In this document: piece after piece, positions 21,738-33,227 of the stretch
Position numbering within the stretch: position 1 is the first letter of the stretch
How the letters are laid out: each line of letters starts with the position of its first letter
Source of the DNA: Symbiodinium natans
Lineage: Eukaryota > Sar > Dinophyceae > Suessiales > Symbiodiniaceae
Length of the DNA stretch: 64,000 nt
Direction of reading: 5' to 3'
Assembly (NCBI GenBank): GCA_905221605.1
Contig: CAJNDS010002745.1
Coordinates: 1,642,203 to 1,706,202 of the forward strand
Program-made: the position numbers and the translations under genes
The notes under the pieces: generated by a model
Seen by the model: the letters and a program-made list of their open reading frames with translations, nothing else
The model's database searches: none
What the model was told of the DNA's origin: nothing

Positions 21738-21842
21738 GGGCTGGGGTTTTGGGGTTTTGGGGTTTTGGGGTTTTGGGGTTTTGGGGTTTTGGGGTTTTGG
21801 GGTTTTGGGGTTTTGGGGTTTTGGGGTTTTGGGGTTTTGGGG
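21738..21842 (+). repeat. TTTTGGGG octamer array
   Basis: About 13 tandem copies of GGGGTTTT, grading into TTTAGGG at 21842. The octamer is the telomere repeat of some ciliates; here it is probably a local variant of the host heptamer that expanded in tandem. Confidence 0.9.
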
Positions 21843-22026
21843 TTTAGGGTTTAGGGTTTAGGGTGTGTCACATGCTCCGCGCACATAGGCGCCTAAGCCC
21901 CTCAATAACCCCTAGACCCTTGAAAGCCCTTAACAACCCTAAAAAGCCCTCAAAAGCCCTTACAAGCCCTTAAAAGCCCTTAAACCCACCAACCTTTCAA
22001 CCACCGAACCCTGTTTTGCCTTTTAG

Positions 22027-22106
22027 GTCGGGGACTGCCAGCAGCGCTGTTTGAATCGCTCTCGTCAGAGGCGAACCTTCCCAGTTTCGTGGCGGGAGGC
22101 TCTGTG
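22027..22106 (+). CDS. Exon of unknown gene (RGLPAALFESLSSEAN...)
   Basis: 80 nt between an excellent acceptor (TTTTGCCTTTTAG|GT) and TCTGTG|GTTCGGG, reading RGLPAALFESLSSEAN then LPSFVAGGSV. Strong coding character. Product not recognised. Confidence 0.5.
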
Positions 22107-22398
22107 GTTCGGGATTTAGGGTTTAGGGTTTATGAGGCTTAGGGTTTAGGGCATCCCCCTACAAGTTGAAACTTTAAACCTTAAGCGCACACGTAGGGTT
22201 TCGGATTTCGTGTTTTTGTTATTGGCAAGTTGCCAAAGAGTCTTGTACGGGGGCCTCCCAAACCCTTCCTGCACGGGGCCAAGAAAGCCTTGCGGGGTCA
22301 CTTGGTTCCACAAGACCCTCACACAATCCCCGGCAAGCATCCCTAAACCCTAAACCCTAAACCCCAAACCCCAAAACAACCCAAAGACCGGCAGAAAG

Positions 22399-22402
<4 letters not shown>

Positions 22403-22453
<51 letters not shown>

Positions 22454-22468
22454 GGTGGGTGTGGGTGT
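22403..22468 (+). repeat. GT microsatellite
   Basis: About 22 GT dinucleotides followed by GGGT/GGTGTGG units. An AT-rich stretch (22540-22665) follows; no gene seen to 23000. Confidence 0.95.
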
Positions 22469-23029
22469 GGGTGTGGGTTTCTCAAGGTGCAACCACGGGG
22501 CAGCCTTAAACCCTCAACCGCAACTCCTCAAAACCTCGAACCTTATATAAATATCAGTATGAACAAAAACACCCAAATTTGTATTTATTAATATATGCAT
22601 ATATACATATATATATATTTATATTTATATTTATTTATTTATATACTTATATATATGCATATACATTTCTAGGCACCCTTTGAGGCATGCAGAGGGGGAT
22701 ATATAAGGCATCCGATTCCCAAACTCTAGGAAGCCCGAAGCCTCTCACCCGATCAACCAGACAGGCGCAACTCAAGACTCACTCACGTAGGGTAGACACA
22801 TGCTCCCTTCATGCGGGCCCTAACTTAACTGGGATCCCCTATATGCCCCTCATAGAACCCAAACCCTGAAAACTCTACAAGCCCTAAACCCTATAAACCC
22901 TATAAACCCTATAATCCCTATAATCCCTATCATGCCTATAAGCCCTAAGCCCTAAGCCCTAAACCCTCTACCCTAAACCCAAACCCTAAACCCTAATAAA
23001 CCCTGCACTTCCCTGGAACCCCCTGACGG

Positions 23030-23093
23030 CCAGGTAGCTGACGATCATGTCCGGACGTTGCGCGAAGCGTTCAGCCAGGGCTTTGGCTTGTTC
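23030..23093. CDS. Exon, strand ambiguous
   Basis: Both strands look coding. Minus: ACCAG|GAACAAGCC acceptor, reading EQAKALAERFAQRPDM then IVSYLAV. Plus: GGCCAG|GTA acceptor and CTG|GTTTTGAG donor, reading VADDHVRTLREAFSQG then FGLFL. Neighbouring exons are plus. Product not recognised. Confidence 0.45.
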
Positions 23094-24069
23094 CTGGTTT
23101 TGAGGGAGGGTTTGAGGGGGGTTTAGGGGGATTTAAGGGGGTTTAGGGGAATTGAGGGGGTTTAGGGGGTTTAGTAGGATTTTTTAGGGGACTAGGGGGT
23201 TTAGGGTTTGAGGGGGGTTGAGGGGGTTGAGGGGTTTGGGGTTTAGGGGTTTATGGTTTCATTCAGGGCAGTTTATGGGGTTTCGGGTGTAGGGTTTGAG
23301 GGTGGGGTATCGAGGGGGTTTGGGGATTTGGGGTTTGCTGTTTAATTTAGGGGGAGTCTAGGGGGTTTCGAGCTCAGGGTTTAGCCAGGTCCTTGGCTGT
23401 CCAAGGGGAAAACACCAAAGAGGGGGTGTCCTGTAACGGTTGTTAAGGCTTACTTTGGTTTGGGGTTCAGGGTCTACAGGGTTCAGGTTTCAAGGTCTGT
23501 TGTTTTTGGGTTTAGAGTTTTTGGGTTTAGAGTTCAAGTTAGATCTTTCCGGCATTTGCTCAGAGAGGCTTCATCTGGGGCGGCGTTTGGGCCCCACGAG
23601 TCATTGGAGGCCCATGGGTTGAAGGTTTAGGGTTTAGGGTTTAGGGTTTAGAGTTTAGGGTTGATAATAGGGTTAGGGTTTAGGATGACCCCCGGAGACC
23701 CCGGAATCCTCAACACCTGTGGGGGGTTCACGGGTACACATACGTAGGGTGCTTAAACTCTAGTTGTAACAAGTTGAACCCTAATTTAGGGTTCAGGGTT
23801 TAAGGTTAAGGGTTTAGGGTTCCTATACCCCTGCTCACAAGTGCCCATGAGCCTTGAAGTACATGCCAACACCCCTAACCCTTAAACCCTGCACCCCTAA
23901 GCCCGAAACCCTTAGCCCGAAACCCCGAAACCCGAGCCTCGAAACCCCCTAAAGCCTATACCCTATAAACCCTATAACCCTACAAACCCTATAAACCCTA
24001 CAAACCCTATAAACCCTACAAACCCTACAAACCCTATAAACCCTATAAACCCTCAAAGACCTCCTAAAG

Positions 24070-24129
24070 AGCGACTTTCGTGCCCGACTGGGGCGCTTCG
24101 CCCTTCGCCGTGAGCGGCGCGTCCCAAAG
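24070..24129 (+). CDS. Exon of unknown gene (ATFVPDWGASPFAVSG...)
   Basis: 60 nt between CCTAAAG| and CCCAAAG|GTTGCC, reading ATFVPDWGASPFAVSGASQ. Product not recognised. It may belong with the plus exons at 21037 and 22027; phase not demonstrated. Confidence 0.45.
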
Positions 24130-24547
24130 GTTGCCTTCCGGGGGAGGCTTTCGGGTTCGGGTTTAGAAGTTTAGGCGTTTGGGGGCTTGGGGGTTTAGGG
24201 GTTTAGGGGCTTAGGGGTTTAGGGGTTTGGGGGTTTAGCGGTTTGGCGGTTTGGGGGTTTGGGGGTTTAGGGTTTAGCAGTTTAGGGGTAGGGTTTAGGG
24301 GTTCAGAGTTTAGGGGTAGTATAGGCGAAAGCCAAGCTCTCCTACTCGAGAATGCACAGCGACCCTCCATGGGAGCACACGCTCTCGCAGAAGTTTAGGG
24401 GTTCAGGGGTTAGGGTTTAGGGTTTAGGGTTCTCGCAGAGATCAGGAAGAACACGAGCTCTGAGGGTAGTGTCATGGGTTAATATGGTCCCTAACCTCCC
24501 GTGAAGGGTTCTCATGTATGGGCCCTTAATTTGTATAAGGTATATAA

Positions 24548-24664
24548 CTAGGTTGCCCAGCAACCTACGTAGAATTCAACAGGGCGTCCGTTTTTGTTTA
24601 AAGGGGTTTACAATGGAACCTAAAGCCCCAAAAAAGGGAGTAAGGGTGCTACTGGGCATCCTAG
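24548..24664 (+). mobile_element. Family C introner-like element
   Basis: CTAGGTTGCCCAGCAACC ... GCTACTGGGCATCCTAG, with the family interior. Adjacent to a family F fragment. No gene seen from here to 25145. Confidence 0.75.
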
Positions 24665-25145
24665 ACAAGGGGTACATACGGGTACGCAAGTTGAAAGACG
24701 CTGAGCCTCAACCACACCCCAACCCCAACACACATGGGCGCTGATCCCCTTGGAGCTTCCACTCCTAAACCCTAAACAACCCTAAACAACCCTAAACCCT
24801 AGACCCTAAACCCTTGTATACTTTGTGCTTATAGTGTAGGGCACACACAAGGGCACCGCATGTTCAATATTTTCTGTGCAACCCGCGCCAGATTCCCCGA
24901 TTCCAATTCTCAACGCCATGAGAGATGAAAACCACTCATCCTAAACCTTGAGCACTCCTATAAAACGCTAAGCCCTAACCCTAAATTCCCTAACCCTAAA
25001 TCCCCAAACCCCTCAACCTCCCAAAACCCCCCAAACCGCATGAACCCCCTAAGCCCCCTAAACCCCTCAACCCCCTAACCCTGTAAGGCCCTGGACCGAA
25101 TCTCAGGCCTTAAGCCATTAAGAAAATGCAGATGAATTCTCTGGT

Positions 25146-25280
25146 TCAGTTGTTTGAGGTTGACTTGCTTGCTCCAGTCTTCCTTCCGCCTGGATCACGG
25201 TGGTGCTCGGCATAGTAGACGTTGTACTGGCTCTCCTTTGAGGTCCGGCTACAAAACGTGAAACGATCTCGCTTCAAGGT
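25146..25280 (-). CDS. Terminal exon of unknown gene (RDRFTFCSRTSKES...)
   Basis: 44 codons and a TGA stop, preceded by ATCCTTAG|. It reads TLKRDRFTFCSRTSKESQ, YNVYYAEHHRDPGGRK, then a polar tail ending STSNN. No frame on the other strand is comparable. The polar, basic C-terminus suggests a soluble or nucleic-acid-associated protein. Product not recognised. Confidence 0.6.
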   Translation of the reverse strand, partial: TLKRDRFTFCSRTSKESQYNVYYAEHHRDPGGRKTGASKSTSNN

Positions 25281-26439
25281 CTAAGGATTAGGGCTTGGGA
25301 TAGGTTTAGGGTGTAGGGCTCAGGGTTTATTTACGGTGGTTTAGGATAGCTTATGGTTTAGGGCCAGTTTAGGGTTTGGAGTTTAGGGTTTCAGGGGGTA
25401 GCCAGGGTTTAGGGGTTTCGGGCGGTCGGCCCCAAACCCTGAATCCCAAAACTCCCCACAAACCTGGCGGTCTAAATCAAAACCCCATGCAATAAAAGCA
25501 ATCCTTACAACCTTGGGAAGCCCGAATTAAAACCCTACGACCCTAAAGGCACTAAAGTCCCAAAAGCCCCAGCCCTTAAACCCCAAAGCCGTAAACGCGA
25601 AATGAAATCTCCGCCGAGGCCTCGGGCCGGAGGTGTATAGGTTGTGAGAACAGGCACCCCCCCCCCCCCCCCCCCCCAGACCCTTTTTCGGACCCCTTTT
25701 TTTGCCTCAAATGGGTACCCCCCCTAGGAAACAGGGGTCCGCAAGCGGACGGTTCGCCAGGACCAGAGGCAGTTGAAGCCCTCCCAGCAGGGCCCCACCT
25801 AAACCCTAAACCTTAAACCTTAAATTCGAAGCACTCAACCCTCAAACCTTCAACCCTCAACCCTCAACCCCAAACCCTGATCCAAAACCCAAAGCCCCCC
25901 CCCTCCCTGCCCCCTTCCCCCCTGCCCCCCTTCCCCCGCCACCCCCCCTACCCGGCCTGGCTCAAGTCTAGGATCAATCCAGGCCGAACCGTCTCAACCC
26001 TCAACCTTGAACCTTGAACCTTGAACCCTAAACCCAAAAAAACCCTAAACCCCAAAGCGTGAACCTTGAGCCCTAAGCCCTCAATCCGAAACAAACCCTA
26101 AACCCCAAACCATAAACCATAAACCCGGAACCCTAAACCCAACCCTTCTTGCTTGGGGTCCAGCGACTTGGGCGCTGCGGAATCACCATGCTCACGCGGA
26201 TGAGCTGGGCCGGGCCGAGGCGGGTCGCGTAGCGTTAAAACTATCTTTTTCAGGCCAATAGAGGGAACAGAAGGTGCCTACTTCCAAAACTCCCCTAGAA
26301 AAGGGCTTCGGGTGGTTTAGGCTTAAACGCTGGCTCCTTTCTCTGGGGCGTTCGGTACTCAAACGCGGTTTAGGGCTTAGGGCGTAACGTTTTAGGGTTC
26401 AGGGTTTAGGGCTTCGGGTCTAGGCCTAAACTTTCACGA

Positions 26440-27370
26440 TGGGAGGATTCACCTTCCATGGGTACGTACAAGTAAGGTTAGAAGAACCTCGAATAGGGTG
26501 ATAACCATAGTTTTATATGATGATTTGAGCCACACAATACACATCCAAAACTTCCGATTTGCTGTGCATTTTTTGCGTGTTGGCATGGCATGCAGGTTGT
26601 TGTGTTTTTTGCTTGCGCCAGCCTTGTGTATTGCGTTGCACATCATTACACCCCTTTGCACATGGTTGGCATATGTTTTGCGCACAATTTTCTTGAAGCC
26701 AAGTCTTCCCAAAGCCGGCAACAAAAAGGCTGCAAGACATACGCGCAAAAACCCTGCAAGTCTGTAACCAAACATGCAACCAGGATAATAACAAAAACAC
26801 ATCTGCAAAATCAATGTGCAATTTCCTGCAACATATTCGCAATAAATAAATCCGCAAAACCGATATATTTCAAGAATATTTTGCAAGCTTCTTGTGCAGT
26901 TTGGGCTTTGCCCAGCTTGGCACCTCGAAAGCTGCACGCCCACCAAGCTGCAGAGTTTGCGTTTCCAAGCTTCATGAATCTGACCCGATGTGGCTGCTGG
27001 AGCTGCCAGACTCTTCGTTCGTCTTCTGTCCAGGCTTTGCAAGCTTCACCTTCTGGTGGCTGCCTGGCTGAAGAACCTCTTGAGGCAGCTGGCGGTCTGG
27101 CAGCTCCAGCTTCTGGGGGTGGCTGAAGAACCTCTTGACGCATGTCTGCGGGCATCTGGCAGCAATATCTTGCAAGATCAGCAAGCTGTGCAAGGCATAG
27201 TCGCCTGCTGCCAGGCAGGTGCAATCGCAATGTGCTCCACAAGCTTCAGCCACTGGCTGGCACCTTTCCAGGTAAAGGTCATAGGGGATGAAGGCTTATG
27301 GGAGGTCACAGGCGCGTTAAAACCTGGTGACTTGGAGGTGCGGACGTTATTTTCGCTTGGGTTTTAGCCG
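26440..27370. other. Telomere-free island rich in TGCAA/TTGC words
   Basis: Almost 1 kb without a telomere tract. Frames up to 197 codons are open on minus and 178 on plus, overlapping each other, so length alone proves nothing. TTGCAAG, TGCAA and AAGCTT words recur, and GGCTGAAGAACCTCTTGA occurs twice (about 27067 and 27121). I recognise no protein; it may be a degenerate repeat or a decayed gene. Confidence 0.5.
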
Positions 27371-27927
27371 CGCCGGCACTGTCTGCTTGTCCATTTTCTC
27401 AGAATGCTCGAATTAGGTCAGGTCCTTCCGCGGCCAGAAACACTGTAGGTTTCGGTATGTTTTCAACTTTTATCTTGAAACAGTGCAATTAGTATCTGTA
27501 GCTGAAGAAGTTCGCGCGAGTTCTCCTAAGAACTGAAATATACGACCCAGAAGTACACATACATGCCTCCTTTCAGGAAAACAAGCACATAAGACCATGG
27601 TTTTTACGATGTTTCTTACGACATGAACACAAGGATCAGTTTTGTGCATGTTTTTTTTGTTTGTTTTCATGTTGCTTCTGCTGGCAGTTGTTAGTGGATC
27701 GGCGTCATGACGACACACCGTTCGCATACGCCTTGTGTCAGAAACGTCAAACATCCTGGTGCAGCATGTTGTGTAGAGGAGGAATACCGCTATAAATGTC
27801 GGTGTTTTGGGCATGGATACAGTAACATGGTCGTAACCAGCGCCCCCCCCCCCCCCCCCCCCAAACCCCAAACCTTTCCAAAAGTCCACGAAACAACCAG
27901 GCTGTTTACGCGCCTGCTTCCTTATAG

Positions 27928-28058
27928 GAGACCGCCAGTTGCTCGAAACCCTGAAGCTTTTATCGACGCCGAGTGGCGCCGTGGCGCACGAGCCTGCCAA
28001 AGATTGCACGTGTGCCAGCAGACTCCAATACAACTCAATTGGGCATCTTGCAACATAG
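27928..28058 (+). CDS. Terminal exon of unknown gene (DRQLLETLKLLSTPSG...)
   Basis: A good acceptor (CTGCTTCCTTATAG|GA) precedes 42 codons and a TAG. It reads DRQLLETLKLLSTPSGAV, AHEPAKDCTCASRLQY, NSIGHLAT. Another plus frame is open and longer but lacks a stop near by. Product not recognised. Sequence on either side to 27470 and 28600 shows no other supported exon. Confidence 0.45.
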
Positions 28059-28173
28059 GCGTACCCCTTCCATACCCCAATAAGAGTAGAAGGCACTTAG
28101 AGGGACCCCAAAAAGGTACTCCTATTTTCGGAAACCCTCAATTAAGGAATGTCACCCGCCAGGGGGCACTCAC

Positions 28174-28281
28174 CTACTATTTGCTTAGAGCACGGCCAAA
28201 AATCACCTCATAAGGGCGGTATATCTTGTATTGTTTGCTTTTTGTTGTTTGGAGGGGGGGGGGGTCTTGAGCAAATAGTAG
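28174..28281. mobile_element. Inverted-repeat element, CTACTATTTGCTTA family
   Basis: CTACTATTTGCTTAGAGC and its inverted copy CTTGAGCAAATAGTAG bound about 108 bp including a poly-G run. The same ends bound 54822-54961, nested in intron 1 of the ankyrin gene. Confidence 0.65.
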
Positions 28282-28632
28282 TATATAGCATGGTGGACAT
28301 GTCTGGAAGGAATGGGGACAATCAGTGAGAGCTTGAGCAAGCTTTGCGACAGAAGTCGGAAGGAAGGGATACGTTTTGATTGCGGTGCAATGCCCGTGCC
28401 CTGAAGTCTACAAACCGACACTGCGCCCGGAGACTCCAAAAACCTCAAACCCTGGAAGCTCCATACATACAACTCAGCAGACTCCCTAAGACCTCGAAAA
28501 GCCCTAAAGGGTCCAGGGTTCAGGGTCTACCGGGGGATGTTTGGGACCTCCCTCTCCCACCCCACCCTAAACCAAATCCTAAACCCTAAACCCTAAACCC
28601 TAAACCCCAAACCCCTCCCCGGCCCACCGCAG

Positions 28633-28926
28633 CCGCTTGCCGCCCGAAGGCGCCGGAAGAGGCTGGGCAGGCCGAGATGTGCCTTGGTAGCCCAGCAACC
28701 ATCTTCCAATAAGGGTGCCCCTTTTTTGGGGGCTGGCTTGTTTTGCAAGGGAACCCAGAACCCTAAACCCTAAACCCTAAACCCTAAACCCTAAACCCTA
28801 AACCCTAAACCCTAAACCCTAAACCCTAACCCAAAACCCAAAAGCCTAAACCCTAAACCCACCACTCAGCTACCAAGGTGCTGATGTCGATCAAGAAGCT
28901 GAAGCAGTCCATGGCGCTCTTGGGAG
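28633..28926 (+). CDS. Two exons split by a family C introner
   Basis: Exon 28633-28686 (acceptor CCCACCGCAG|, reading ACRPKAPEEAGQAEMCL) ends at GCCTTG|GTAGCCCAGCAACC, where family C begins. Exon 28878-28926 follows its other end (CTCAGCTACCAAG|GTGCTG) and reads in phase GADVDQEAEAVHGALG. The intron (28687-28877) is therefore the element itself with a telomere tract (about 28758-28861) inside. The second exon ends at TTGGGAG|GCTTC (GC donor). Another frame is also open through both exons. Product not recognised. Confidence 0.5.
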
Positions 28927-29252
28927 GCTTCTTTGGGGGGGGGGGGGGGGGGGGGGCCTTACTTCTCCAACAACCCTAAACCCTAAACCCTAAACCGAAA
29001 AGGGTTGCACTTTACTATTTCTACTGAAGTCAGGAAACTCAAAAAGTTGATAGTTGGCTGAGTAAGGGCGTTTTAAGGTTGAAAGGGTTTAGGGTTTGTC
29101 CCAGGTCTTCCGAAGTAGCTGAAGGAAGATGCCTTAAGTCTTAACAATACCCCCCCCCCCTTATATGGTTTGGATAATTTTCCTGAGCGACACAAGTTAG
29201 GCCTGTAAATCGTCAAACTCCGCAGCCAACTCTTACAGCCGAAAGTTTGCAG

Positions 29253-29307
29253 AGACGATCCCGATTGGGTGCTGCTGTCTTGCTCAGTCGAGCCTCAGGT
29301 CACGCGG
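29253..29307 (+). CDS. Exon of unknown gene (DDPDWVLLSCSVEPQV...)
   Basis: 55 nt after AAAGTTTGCAG|, reading DDPDWVLLSCSVEPQVTR, with a GC-type donor (ACGCGG|GCGGAA). Telomere repeats follow. Product not recognised. Confidence 0.4.
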
Positions 29308-30031
29308 GCGGAAGCACCCTAAACCCTAAACCCTAAACCCTAAACCCTAAACCCTAAACCCTAAACCCTAAACCCTTAACCCTGACCCTGCAACCCTCAA
29401 CCCCAAACCTCCCAAACCTCGGACTTGACCAGCCCCAGATGCCCTCCCCCAAAAACCCTCGAACCCTAGAGCCCTCATTTGGTTTAGGGTTTAAGGTTTT
29501 AGGGTTCAGGGTTCAGGGTTTAGGGTTTAAGGCTTAGGGTTTACAAAATCGCCCTGTGCATGTTAGCACCGGTAGCTTCGCTTCGCTGGGCTTGGGGTTG
29601 AGGTTTCGGAGGTTTGGAACTGAGGGTTTCAGGGTTTAGGGTTTAGGGTTTCGAGTTCCGGGTTTAAGGTTTCAGGGATTAGGGTTTAGGGTTTCGGCGT
29701 TTTACGGCTTCAGTGTTGCAGGGTGCAACTTTGGGCATAAAGGATCCTATTATGGTGCAGACGTACTACGGAAGGATCACCTACACCGCGAGCCCTCCCT
29801 CAGACGCATGTACTGCTATCATGGATGCAGCAGAAAATTAGGGGTCCCTTGTGCCCCATTTTGCTTGGTAGCCTAGCAGCCATATTGAAATAAGCGCACC
29901 CTATTATATATGGGTTGGTTGCTTTCTAAGACAGCCTTGATCCAAAAAAGGGAAAAGGGTACCACTAAACCCTAAACCCCAAACCCCAAACCCGAAACCC
30001 TAAACCCTGAACCCCCCCCCCCGTGTCGCAC

Positions 30032-30101
30032 CGGTCCGGGGCAGCGAGAGGAGAAGCTCCAATCGCTCCACCTCGTCGTCTGGGATGGCCTCCTCAGGCA
30101 G
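30032..30101 (-). CDS. Exon of unknown gene (LPEEAIPDDEVERLEL...)
   Basis: 70 nt, acceptor CCCTATCAG|, donor CGGACCG|GTGCGA, reading LPEEAIPDDEVERLELLL then SLPRT, an acidic amphipathic helix. Only minus looks coding. Product not recognised. Confidence 0.55.
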
Positions 30102-30539
30102 CTGATAGGGTTTAGGGTTTCGGGTTTAGGGTTTAGGGTTTAGGGTATGGGTTTGGGGTTCAGGCTTGAGGCTTTGAATTGCTGCTGCCTGGCTTTAGCA
30201 AGAATACATATATATATATATAGATATATATATATGGTACCCCCCCCCCAAAACCCACGCTTCCATATGCTCTTCCCTGAAGTCCGACAGATCGGCCTCC
30301 CGGTTTGGTCATGGTAGCGTTTTATTAATTCATTAGATATTTTACTCAGTTTCATTAATTTGCCTAATGTAATTGATTTAATTGCCTAAATTAACTTCGT
30401 TGATTCCAAGAAGCTTAATTCACATAGTTAGGTCCACTCAGCAATTGCTCGAGCGAGTGCTCAAACAGAAGTGACCTGAAAAAATTGATCGAGAGATCGT
30501 GGATTGCTATGAATATAAATAAGACTGCTGTTAGTTTTA

Positions 30540-31640
30540 CTTGGGTTCGTATTAAATTTAATAGGATTCATAGGGTTCGTATGAATATACGTACAAGTAA
30601 TAGGAATCTGGTTTAAATATGTAGAAACTTATTAAATTCATAGGACTCCCATAAAAATTTCTCGGAGTCCCAAATTCAGAGGATTCATCCCATTGAAATG
30701 AATAGGAACCCTTTTGAATTCACAGGAGTGCTGTTAAAACCTATAAAGAAGTAACGTGGGCCCTTTAAAACAAAAAGAGTCGCACTGATAAACTTGCAAT
30801 GAACCCTATTAAAATGAAAATAATACAGAAGTACAATAGAAATACCTCGAGGCCAATTGAAACGAATAGGGAACAATATTCAAAAAATAGTAGGAGCACT
30901 CTTGAATCTAGTAGGAACCCTATGAAAAAACTATTAGGAATCCATTCACATGAATGAGAAACCCTGTTAAAACAAATACGAAGCCTATTCAAATTCATCA
31001 GGAACCTATGTAAATGAGTAGGAAGCTTGTCAAAGCAAAAAGAGTCCAATTAACAATTGTACGAAATCTTTTTAAATTGAATAAGAAGCCTACTAACATC
31101 ATAGGGATGTGTCTAACATTTGTATGAAGCTTATTAAAATTCTTAGACTTTCTATTCAAATTACTAGAAATAAGAAAGCTACTAAGAATCCTTTTAACAC
31201 TACTTGGAATGTGATTAAAATGAATAGGAATCAATATCAAATCGAACAAATTAATAGGCACCCTTTAATAGGCATCCTTTAGCATTTAATGCGAACCCCA
31301 TTAACCAAATACAGGAATCCTATTCAAAAACAATTTGAATGCTAGTAAAATTACTCGGAACCATATTAATTTCATAACAACCCCCATTAGAGTGAACTGG
31401 AGTATTGGTAAATGTAATGGGAAACTTAATGAGTAAGATTCACAAGACTCATAGTTTCCGTCTCTAATTTTAAACTGTCACCTTTTTCTCGAAGAACCCC
31501 CATTAAAGTGAACAGAAGTAATATTTAATTTGATAGGAAGCCTAGAAAGTAGTAAGGAACCCTACAAAATTTAATGGGTAAGATTAATAAGACTCTAATT
31601 TTCTGTCTCTAATTTCAAAATGTCACTAGTGTCACCTTAT
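30540..31640. repeat. AT-rich degenerate short-period satellite
   Basis: Units of about 20-21 bp resembling TAGGAACCCATTAAAATGAA, heavily diverged, run for about 1.1 kb with no telomere tract. The minus frames of 63-94 codons here are rich in Phe, Ile and Leu and follow the repeat. From 31450 the units merge into the 247-bp array. Confidence 0.7.
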
Positions 31641-32910
31641 TCTCGGCTCTCCGATTCCAGAATTCCAGAATTCCAGATTTTTCAGGGGCCCCCAGTTCCA
31701 GAATTCCAGATGCTGGAATTCTGGAATTCTGGAATTCTGGAATTCTGGAATTCTGGAATTCTGGAACTGGGGGCCAATAAGAACTCCCATTAAAATGAAC
31801 AGGAGTAATATTCTATTTAATAGGAAGCCTAGAAAGTAATACGGAACCCTATAAAATTTAATGGGTAAGATTAATAAGACTCTAATTTTCTGTTTCTAAT
31901 TTCAAAATGTCATTAATGTCACCTTATTCTCGGCTCTCCGAATCTAGAATTCCAGAATTCCAGAATTCCAGAATTCCAGAATTCCAGAATTCCAGATTTT
32001 TCAGGGGCCCCCAGTTCCAGAATTCCAGATGCTGGAATTCTGGAATTCTGGAATTCTGGAACTGGGGGCTAATAAGATCAGGAGTAATATTTAATTTACT
32101 AGGAAGCCTAGAAAGTAATCAGGAACCCTATAAAATTTAATGGGTAAGATTCATAAGACTCTAATTTTCTGCCTCTAATTTCAAAATGTCACTAGTGTCA
32201 CCTTATTCTCGGCTCTCCGATTCCAGAATTCCAGAATTCCAGATTTTTCAGGGGCCCCCAGTTCCAGAATTCCAGATGCTGGAATTCTGGAATTCTGGAA
32301 TTCTGGAACTGGGGGCTAATAAGATCAGGAGTAATATTTAATTTACTAGGAAGCCTAGAAAGTAATCAGGAACCCTATAAAATTTAATGGGTAAGATTCA
32401 TAAGACTCTAATTTTCTGTCTCTAATTTCAAAATGTCACTAGTGTCACCTTATTCTCGGCTCTCCGATTCCAGAATTCCAGAATTCCAGATTTTTCAGGG
32501 GCCCCCAGTTCCAGAATTCCAGATGCTGGAATTCTGGAATTCTGGAATTCTGGAACTGGGGGCTAATAAGATCAGGAGTAATATTTAATTTACTAGGAAG
32601 CCTAGAAAGTAATCAGGAACCCTATAAAATTTAATGGGTAAGATTCATAAGACTCTAATTTTCTGTCTCTAATTTCAAAATGTCACTATTTTCACCCTTT
32701 TCTCGGCTCTCCGAATTTAAAATTCAGAATTCCAGAATTCCAGAACTCCAGATTTTTCAGGGGCCCCCAGGTCCAGAATTCCAGATTCTGGAATTCTGGA
32801 ACTGGGGGCCTCTGAAAAATCTGGAATTCTGGAATTCTGGAATTAGGGGTCTCAGAAAATCTGGAATTCTGGAATTCTGGAATTCTGGGTCTCTGGGGAG
32901 AGGTTTTCAG
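31640..32910. repeat. 247-bp tandem repeat with AATTCCAG hairpin
   Basis: Units starting AATAAGATCAGGAGTAATAT occur at 32071, 32318 and 32565 (exactly 247 bp apart), with earlier, more diverged units. Each carries AATTCCAG octamer runs, then GGGGCCCCCAGTTCCAGAAT, and its inverted copy ending CTGGAACTGGGGGC, giving a long hairpin with many GAATTC sites. The octamer number varies between units. Confidence 0.9.
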
Positions 32911-33193
32911 AGTGTACGATAGGAAAACATAGTAAGACGTGGGTTTTGAGGGGGGGGGGGGTAGCATATATATATATATATGTACATATTTATATTATAC
33001 CTACAAACCCTCTAAAGGCTTTATACTATAAGCCCTGTACACCCTGAAAAACCGATGCACGCTGCAAGCTCTAATTTTGAACCCTCAACCCCATGGACCT
33101 TAAACCCTAGATCCTAGATTCTAGGAGCCCTAGACTCCTAAACCCTATAATCCATAGGCCAAAAACCCCAAGCCCTAACGAACGCCCTTTGCT

Positions 33194-33227
<34 letters not shown>

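Noticed and set aside
21654-21861. Gly/Phe/Leu-rich ORFs (GFGVLGFW repeats) and similar GFRV or NPKP frames elsewhere
   Set aside because: They are direct translations of TTTTGGGG or TTTAGGG arrays; any frame through such repeats stays open.
26449-27042. 197-codon minus ORF
   Set aside because: Overlaps equally long frames on the other strand and in other frames; no recognisable domain. Kept only as an unexplained island.
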